Assembly (NCBI GenBank): GCA_027475525.1
Contig: JAMWFC010000053.1
Location: 1,116,001-1,180,000, forward strand
Reading direction: 5' to 3'
Length of the DNA stretch: 64,000 bases
Source of the DNA: Macrolepiota albuminosa
Taxonomy: Eukaryota > Basidiomycota > Agaricomycetes > Agaricales > Agaricaceae
The notes beneath the pieces are model-generated. The model was not told the origin of the DNA and made no database searches. It was given only the letters and a program-made list of their open reading frames with translations. A program made the position numbers and the translations under genes. Positions 57,730 to 64,000 of this stretch are shown here, one piece after another. How positions within the stretch are numbered: position 1 is the stretch's first letter; each line of letters begins with the position of its first letter.

Positions 57730-59532
57730 CTAGCCTCTAACAAACCAAGCAATCAAATCTTCAAGCCGAGTCCGTCTCCACCGCTTCTCGCTCACGCGGT
57801 AGATCCCAGGAAGCCAATGTCCAACGTCGTCCCCGGCAGTCGCCTCGTCCGTCCCCGCGCCCCTGTCCAGCCCAAGCACCATGTGCGCCACAGCCTTGCC
57901 ACTCAGCCATGCATGCACCATTCCCTCTCCGGTATATCCACACGCCATCCACTCCCCGGCCTCTGCCAAGCCTCCGCGGACCTCCTCCTTCTCGTCCCCT
58001 ATCTCCATCCTTCGTGGCGCACGTCGTCCCGCCACCACTCCCGGGATCCTTCCCACCCATGGCTGTCCGTCCACCGATATCCCCAGCACCCCGCTCCACA
58101 GCTTCCTCATCTGCCCCTTGGTCCCAAAATGCCCCTCCAGCGCCCCAGCAAGGTGCCTTCCCGTCGTGCCATTCCACCCCGCATCGTCCGCATTCCCCAC
58201 GTCCTCGATAAAGTCCCCATTGGCAAATGCACCTCCGAGCATCATCTCGCCCTCCCCGCCCCCCCGGCCCACGGGCTGCTGCGTCAGGTAATCAAACGCG
58301 TTGGTCCCCATCCCAGGGAAAAACACAAACGACCGTTCGCCCGCCCATTCCGCGTTCTTGACCGTCTGCGCCGTCATCGTCCCCCTGGCAGGGATAATCT
58401 TGCCCCGCATCCCAGCCAGCAGATGCGATGCCCACCCGTTCGTCGCATGCACCACATGTGGCGTGCGGATCGTGCCCCGCGGCGTCGTCACCGCGTACAG
58501 CTCCACTCCGTCACGAGTGGCGACACTCACGCATGTGCATGGTGTACGCGTGAACAGACGGAACCTGTCCAATTGTCAGTCAACCTCGTGTGGCAAAAGG
58601 GGCATTTAAGCTCACGTAGATGAATACTCCCGCAGCAGACGCGCTAATATACCAGTCACCAGCCGATACGGATGTACTGCCCCTGCACGCGTCGATATGC
58701 ATCCCGCCGTATTCTCATTCAACTGCAGCTCCTATCGAACAATGAACATCCCAATCGACAAGATCATCCTCCACACTCACCTCGATGGCCTCCGCTCCCT
58801 CTCTCACTCTGTACTCCCCACTCTCCTCCGGCATCTCCCTGCTGTACACCTCCAGCCTTCTCTTCGACTCGGCAAACTGTTCCTTGTTCATAAACACATC
58901 AAACGCGTCGACGCGCCTACACTGCGACTCCTCAAGCAACCCCTCCTCCCTCGCCGCCTCCAACAAAGCCGGTATATGCGCCAACCGAAACCGTATAATC
59001 CTCGCCGCCATCTCCGCCCCAAACGCCTCTCTCAGCTCCGGATACTGCTCATACAACACCGGCGTAATATGCCCACCATTCCTACCCCCAAAAAGTCAAA
59101 AAAAAATCATCAGCCCAACTCCTCTGAAACGAACTCACTCACTCACCGGCCCGTGGCGCCAGAACACGCCTCTCTCGCTTCAAGCATGACAACACTTACG
59201 CCCTGCCGTCTATTCTCCCTCTCCCAATCCAACAACGTCCTCGCGAACGACGTACCCGTGATCCCGCTGCCCACGACCACCACGTCCGCATACGCCGGCA
59301 CGGGATCGTGCGCGCCCCACTCCGCCACGGGCGCCTTGGGGATCTGCCAGTACGCCTCGGTCGGCACGGGCACGGGCAGCCCCGGCGACGCCGCTAGCCG
59401 GTCGAGCAGCCGGTCGATCGTCGGCGAGAAGATGCGTAGGGCACGCAGGAGCGCCCGGATGAGCAGGTTGCGTAGTCGGTGTAGGAGCGTCGTTAGTGTT
59501 GGTGTTGGTGGTGTGTGATCGGTGGTGGGCAT
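57730..59532 (-). CDS. FAD-dependent (DAO-type) oxidoreductase
   Basis: This is a glycine oxidase/D-amino acid oxidase-like flavoprotein. After an N-terminus rich in Leu/Arg (LLHRLRNLLIRALLRALRIF) it shows YADVVVVGSGITGTSFARTL, a Rossmann GxGxxG for FAD binding. LEAREACSGATGR and, after an intron, NGGHITPVLYEQYPELREAF follow; this ATGRNGGH is typical of the group. The last large exon includes VHATNGWASHLLAGMRGKII, DYLTQQPVGRGGGEGEMMLG and a second FAD contact, GEWMACGYTGEGMVHAWLSG. It ends RLEDLIAWFVRG (stop at 57730). Substrate unknown. The N-terminal helix may be an amphipathic or mitochondrial targeting segment (inference). Three introns or so are needed. GC content is higher than in neighbouring spacers. 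Confidence 0.9.
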
Positions 59533-59652
59533 CGTGAGAGCTTAGGCTACCCCCCTGCGAACGGTCGTGATAATCTCCAAAGCTATCTTCGAGCCCCTGC
59601 CTTGCAAAGAGGTTAAACAGAGATCGTCCCATTTTGATTTTTTTTTTCGATA

Positions 59653-59806
59653 TTTTTCAAAAAAGGTCCCCAAGTGATTGATTTCACGGAACTCCGAGTT
59701 TCGGCAAAGACGAAGCCGGTGTTTGGTGTTTTTTCAAAAAAGGTCCCCAAGTGATTGATTTCACGGAACTCCGAGTTTCGGCAAAGACGAAGCCGGTGTT
59801 TGGTGT
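59653..59806. repeat. Perfect 77-bp tandem duplication (junction 18)
   Basis: Copies 59653-59729 and 59730-59806 are identical and lie upstream of the FAD oxidoreductase. It ends the 24.7-kb stretch free of such junctions. Confidence 0.93.
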
Positions 59807-60436
59807 GTTTGGCGCTATGTACAACAACTCTAAACGTGGCGCAAAGCTTCGCGTTTACACCGTTCAATTCACTATCCCTTGCGGCATGACTCACGCCATT
59901 CATTTCATCCTTCAATCAGTGCTAGTGAAGCTTCACTCACAAACACAAACCACCGACGCCTAAAGCTTGGTACCCTGGGTTCCCCAAGCCAAGGGTGTAC
60001 TACATTTATTTACATTACCTCTTTACCTCACGATAGACTTCCACTCGGCGCCCCATGTCCACACGGCTGCGCATTATTCATTATCATTAATCACGCCAAA
60101 CACAGCGTCATCCCGGGCCACGAGTCTAACCTAACGAGAACGTCACATAACCTTCTTCCAAGATACTTCCCCCTCACTCATCTTGGCTTGCGTGCGTGCG
60201 CGCGTGTGTGTGGGGGGGGGGGGGTGGTTCTGCGCGAGTATATCTGATGGCACCATCATTTCATTTTATTATTTTGAAGAAAAAAATCTTTGTCAGGATC
60301 TTAGGATCTTTAAAAACGCTCGGCATCACCGGAGGAGGGGATCCGGTACGTATATGTTATGTACATAGCATAGGAAGGGAAGGGAAGGAAGCTCCTAACC
60401 CAACCCAACCCAACCCAAAAAAAAACTCCACACTTC

Positions 60437-60590
60437 CATTCATTCACTCTACAAGTTTATCGTTATCGTATCATGCCCAATGCTCATGCCGGTATGTTCG
60501 CTTCCCGTCTTTACATTCATTCACTCTACAAGTTTATCGTTATCGTATCATGCCCAATGCTCATGCCGGTATGTTCGCTTCCCGTCTTTA
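60437..60590. repeat. Perfect 77-bp tandem duplication (junction 19)
   Basis: Copies 60437-60513 and 60514-60590 are identical and lie in non-coding sequence. Confidence 0.93.
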
Positions 60591-60873
60591 ACCGGCCAAG
60601 TCCGCGTCCGATCACCCGTCGATCATAAGACTCTTTTCAAAGCCATGGGTTCCGGTTAGGGGGTATATGTAACAAGATCGGAGGGGACCCCACCCAGTAC
60701 TTCCATGTCAATTGTCAGTCCAGTTCGAGGCTGGTATGATTACCCTTTGAAAGATTGAATACATACAACCTTGAGAATGGGCAACCATCGACTTGTTTTG
60801 AGATTTTTTTTTACAGTTAGGAGTATGACGTGGGTGGGATATTGACCATTTACCATTTTTTTTTACTCTTTCT

Positions 60874-61344
60874 CATAATTAATTACTTGAAACCTGACAG
60901 AGGGAATGAATGTTTCCTTACAGCACGTTTCATAATCGTTCGAGTCGTCTAGTTGTTTGTCGAATCTTCTGCTTTGGTGCTTTATCTAAAGGTCGTCAGG
61001 TTGGAGCCAGCCGAGCAAGTTTACCTGGGCACGATGTATTGTGATTTGGAGAGACAATTCCATACGTATTCTTCTAGATTTGACAAGGTCCATCGACTTT
61101 ACTGATAATTAAGTACTTAAAACCTGACACAGGGAATGAATGTTTCCTTAACAAGGACGACGGGCTCTATAGTGATGGTAAGCTGCTCCAACAGCACGTT
61201 TCATAACTGTTCAAGTAGTCTAGTTGTTTGCTGAATCATCTGCTTTGTGCTTTATCTAATGTCGTCAGGTTGGAGCCGAGCAACTTTACTTGGGCACGAT
61301 GTATTGTGATTTGGAGAGACAATTCCATACCTCTTCTTCTAGAT
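60874..61344. repeat. Diverged direct repeat, two copies of about 206 and 241 bp
   Basis: Copy 1 (about 60874-61079) and copy 2 (about 61104-61344) share long blocks such as AACCTGACA, GGGAATGAATGTTTCCTTA and GCACGATGTATTGTGATTTG. Scattered substitutions separate them, and a segment of roughly 35-40 bp (about 61152-61190) is present only in copy 2. Unlike the 77-bp duplications, these copies have diverged and so are real genomic DNA. Confidence 0.85.
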
Positions 61345-62414
61345 CTACATCTCCTATATGAGATTCACGATTTCACAGACCTTCTTGCTTGTAAGGATAT
61401 TGTCCCGACAAACCCGCAAGAATCTGTTTTTTTTTTAGCTCGGTCGACAGATGCTGTCTCGATGCAAGTCAGGGGTTAAGCCTACACACAATTTATAAAC
61501 GTCCTCGTAAGGATAGATATCAACTGAATGGTGGCAATGAAACAGGCATCCAAGAAGGCAAAATGGAATAACTAACCTCTGCCACTCATCGCTCCACGTC
61601 GAGCGTTAAACAGATCGCATAGGCGACCTCTGTTCCGACTGCGAGGACTATTTACTCAAGTACTAAGAAGATCTAGAACTGTGAAGTAAGAATATGACTA
61701 TAAAAATATATCCCTAAAACGTGACGAAATATCTGAGAGAGGTGGGGTGAGTGCGCAAAAAGTTACAATAAAAAAAAGCAAGGTCGAAATTTATAGTGTG
61801 AAAGAACTTGTGGGGTAGCCATCGTCAAAGTGCGATGTGCACCCGAGCGACAAAGTCAAAGAACTTGCCAGTTCTAAGAAAAAAAATTCTTTTTGACGCA
61901 AGTTCGAATCCTTGGTGAGAGACGAGTGCCCGACTCATCGTGGGGGGAAAAGGTGAGAGTCCTACCTTGAATAGTAGTGCCGTCTCGAAAAAGACAAGAA
62001 AAAGAGAGAATGATGTAAAAACACTACTCCTCCAAGGGACATGGTTTTTATATTTTTTAATGTGGGTGAGAGAGCGACAGAGCGCTCACCTGTACCGAGA
62101 CATTTTCGGCCCTAATGTGCGTCCCAATGGCAGCTGGACTGAAAACGGCCATATGCCTTCAAAAGGGTGATAAAAATGAATGTGAACGTGTGCACTTGTT
62201 GCGCGGAGGCCTCTCGAAAACGCTCCTTACCGTTGGATCCCGCATTAACGACGAACAATTCAATAACAGCAACTCGAGAAGGGTCTACTTATTCCGCTTT
62301 GTCGCGAACGAAGCGTGGGATTTTTACACAGCCGAGTCAGCCAAATATCACGATACCGTGAAGTGATTTTCCTAACATACCTTTACCAACGGCTCTCATG
62401 GTTTTTCTACGATA

Positions 62415-63636
62415 ATGTTTGTCTACGCAGGTTTCAAACATCGAACCCGTACGACAATCATCAAAAATATCTTTTTCAGACGCTACATCCAGCTTCCCTT
62501 GCCATGTCGTACTCTTAGGCCTCGCCGGTTCAAGTTATCCGACGTCCTCGACTTATCTGGATGGACTATACCTCGTCTTCTAGTAGAAGGCCATGTCATT
62601 CGCCTTCACTACACCAAGGCTCGTGATATTCGCCTGGCTTTCCCAGAGGGCACACATGGTTTTCTATACTATCATCATGAAAGAGGCACCCCGCTCTCAA
62701 CTGGCGAAATACGGTTCCGCATCACTCCCGCAGACGACATAATGAACTTTAAGAAAGGAACAGACTTGACTACCCCGAACTATATCCCATGGTCCCTGTC
62801 TCTCTTTCAGATATCAAACGTCGGCTTGTTGCCTTTCAGGAGCCTGCTAATCAGAGAGCGCTTAGTTGGTGAAGATCTGATCGAGTCCATGTCTGGCAAA
62901 GCGCTCCGTGACCAGAAGAGGCCGTTGCATTATCTGGAACAGCCCTTTGTCCTCGATCTTCAAAGTAACAATTTTTTGCTCAAGGTCTTCGACGGGGAAA
63001 CCGTCACACCAATACGCTTTCAATGGCCCTTTCGGGACAGCAGGGTAAAGGTAAAGGCAAATCCATACAGTGGTATGTTTCCTAACTCCCTATGGCCAAT
63101 AATAACTTGACGCACAATCGACCGCTTTCCAACAGGCCACGTTCTCTTTCGTTTCGAACGATCAACCTTACCAGAACACAGTAACTCGTGTATTATCGTT
63201 GTACGCGTATTGAAAATACTGGAAGCGCCCCAACTAGTGATACCCCGTTACGACATGCATCTTCCCATGCCCAAAGAAGGAAAACTCTTATACACGGTTA
63301 ACAAGGACCGCCGGACAATATCTCCGTTTACTATTGACCTTGACAACCCCCCCGGTATATGGAAAGGTCTTAGTCTCCTTGTAAAGTGTGTATTTTCTTC
63401 TCTCCTTTTTTTCATACGAACAACCTTTTTTAACCTCACAGAAAGTGAATGAACCAGAGTATGCGTCTCCCACCAGAGATCGACGGCGGTACCCTCCTGT
63501 CTCGCTTCCGGCCATCCTTCGGCTTTTCGATGCCGTGAGCCTATTCGCTTACGTTTCATCATTGATATCCCGTGTCATCCTATTGAAGACAATGCTTCGT
63601 TGTCGACGGCGGTCGATACCCGCTACACGCGCTTGA
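62415..63636 (+). CDS. Hypothetical protein of an agaric lineage-specific family
   Basis: No function is recognised. The main exon reads RPRRFKLSDVLDLSGWTIPR, then LLVEGHVIRLHYTKARDIRL. AFPEGTHGFLYYHHERGTPL follows, then STGEIRFRITPADD and NYIPWSLSLFQISNVGLLPF. After introns it continues HVLFRFERSTLPEHSNSCII, VNKDRRTISPFTIDLDNPPG and ends VILLKTMLRCRRRSIPATRA (TGA at 63634-63636). The P(E/P)GTHGFLYYHxxxxxPLSGEIRFRIT pattern is one I associate with expanded, uncharacterised Agaricomycete families; this is memory-based and unverified. The true start may be upstream: an exon-like frame at about 62115-62366 (RRVYLFRFVANEAWDFYTAE) ends close to a GT donor, but its phase does not fit cleanly. Confidence 0.55.
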
Positions 63637-63783
63637 TCTCAGTACAACATGGTCCTTGGACCATACTTGTGTGGCGCGCCGGGTAATGCTGAGAAAATCC
63701 ATCTGCCTATGACTGTAATTACATAACAATAAAGCAATTTTTCGCTGAAAAGAATCGGCCAACATGAGTGGACAACATTTAAT

Positions 63784-64000
63784 CAAATTAACCAGAGGTT
63801 TTCATCTAATTCTCTAAGTGCATGTTCATGGTCAATTAAACTCGCGATTCCGGATCCCTGGAATTCGCTCCAGACAGGAGCGTGCCACAACTTGCCATCG
63901 TAACTCATTTCATGTGCAAAAATGCCTTGGCAATGTCATCCTGGAAACGATGCAAATACGCAAGCAGTTCTTGGTCTGGAAGGGCAGAGTGTTCAAAGGC
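63784..64000 (-). CDS. Partial unassigned gene, C-terminus, at the right edge
   Basis: Minus-strand frames give FEHSALPDQELLAYLHRFQD then DIAK. One base out of phase, FAHEMSYDGKLWHAPVWSEF and QGSGIASLIDHEHALRELDE lead to a stop near 63784. The two pieces look like one C-terminal region joined by a small intron or a one-base error. I do not recognise the family. The rest lies outside the window. Confidence 0.4.

Larger units (their letters stand above)
59533..62414. other. 2.9-kb gene-poor region with repeats
   Basis: It holds two 77-bp duplications, a run of about 12 G near 60212, and a diverged direct repeat. Short frames elsewhere look like chance. An upstream exon of the next gene may lie near 62115-62366. 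Confidence 0.45.

Noticed and set aside
60207..60226. Poly-G run as a functional element
   Set aside because: A simple homopolymer next to GT repeats, with length uncertain in short-read assembly.
830..60590. The 77-bp duplications as biological tandem repeats or a mobile element's target duplications
   Set aside because: Equal length at 19 unrelated sequences, no divergence and no inserted element between copies. Target-site duplications flank an insertion, and tandem slippage would not give one fixed length.
61896..61925. tRNA-like T arm (GTTCGAATCC)
   Set aside because: No matching acceptor, D or anticodon stems around it.
1..64000. CRISPR array, phage or bacterial defence system
   Set aside because: Spliced eukaryotic genes throughout; no regularly spaced repeats with unique spacers.

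Overview
The window is nuclear DNA from a filamentous basidiomycete, most likely an Agaricomycete. Genes are split by many short introns of about 45-60 bp with GT..AG ends, and the set is typical fungal housekeeping (RFC1, Aurora and Dbf2 kinases, Spc25, Rpa12, Ost5, Yop1, Bni4-like, Vps27, Vps35, Scs7, Vps72, Get2). There are also agaric-style lineage-specific proteins and a decayed Ty1/copia fragment. All calls come from reading the sequence; no database search was run.

Layout. 0-9 kb: edge of a SURF6/Rrp14 gene, RFC1, a leukotriene A4 hydrolase-type aminopeptidase and an ArfGAP. 9-15 kb: two tandem UNC93-like membrane transporters. 15-25 kb: Aurora kinase, an unresolved stretch, a hypothetical protein, then a compact block with Dbf2-type kinase and Spc25 head to head, Rpa12 and Ost5 tail to tail, and Yop1. 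Aurora, Dbf2 and Spc25 are all mitotic. 25-35 kb: tRNA-Gly(GCC), an ABM-like small protein, a Bni4-like gene, VPS27 and a second tRNA-Gly(GCC). 35-48 kb: VPS35, SCS7, VPS72, a mitochondrial ribosomal protein, GET2 and a small possibly secreted protein. 48-64 kb: gene-poor, with a PhzF protein, a copia relic, micro- and minisatellites, a secreted double-psi beta-barrel protein, an FAD oxidoreductase, a diverged direct repeat and a lineage-specific hypothetical protein.

The most striking global pattern is 19 perfect tandem duplications, each with a period of exactly 77 bp. Their sequences are unrelated, and they fall in exons, introns and spacers alike. They are absent from about 34.9 to 59.6 kb. 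This is best explained as unmerged k-mer overlaps (k=77) at contig joins of a de Bruijn assembly. Because 77 is not a multiple of three, they break frames in several genes, and coordinates downstream of each are inflated by 77 bp. I see no defence system, phage, CRISPR array or clear secondary-metabolite cluster.
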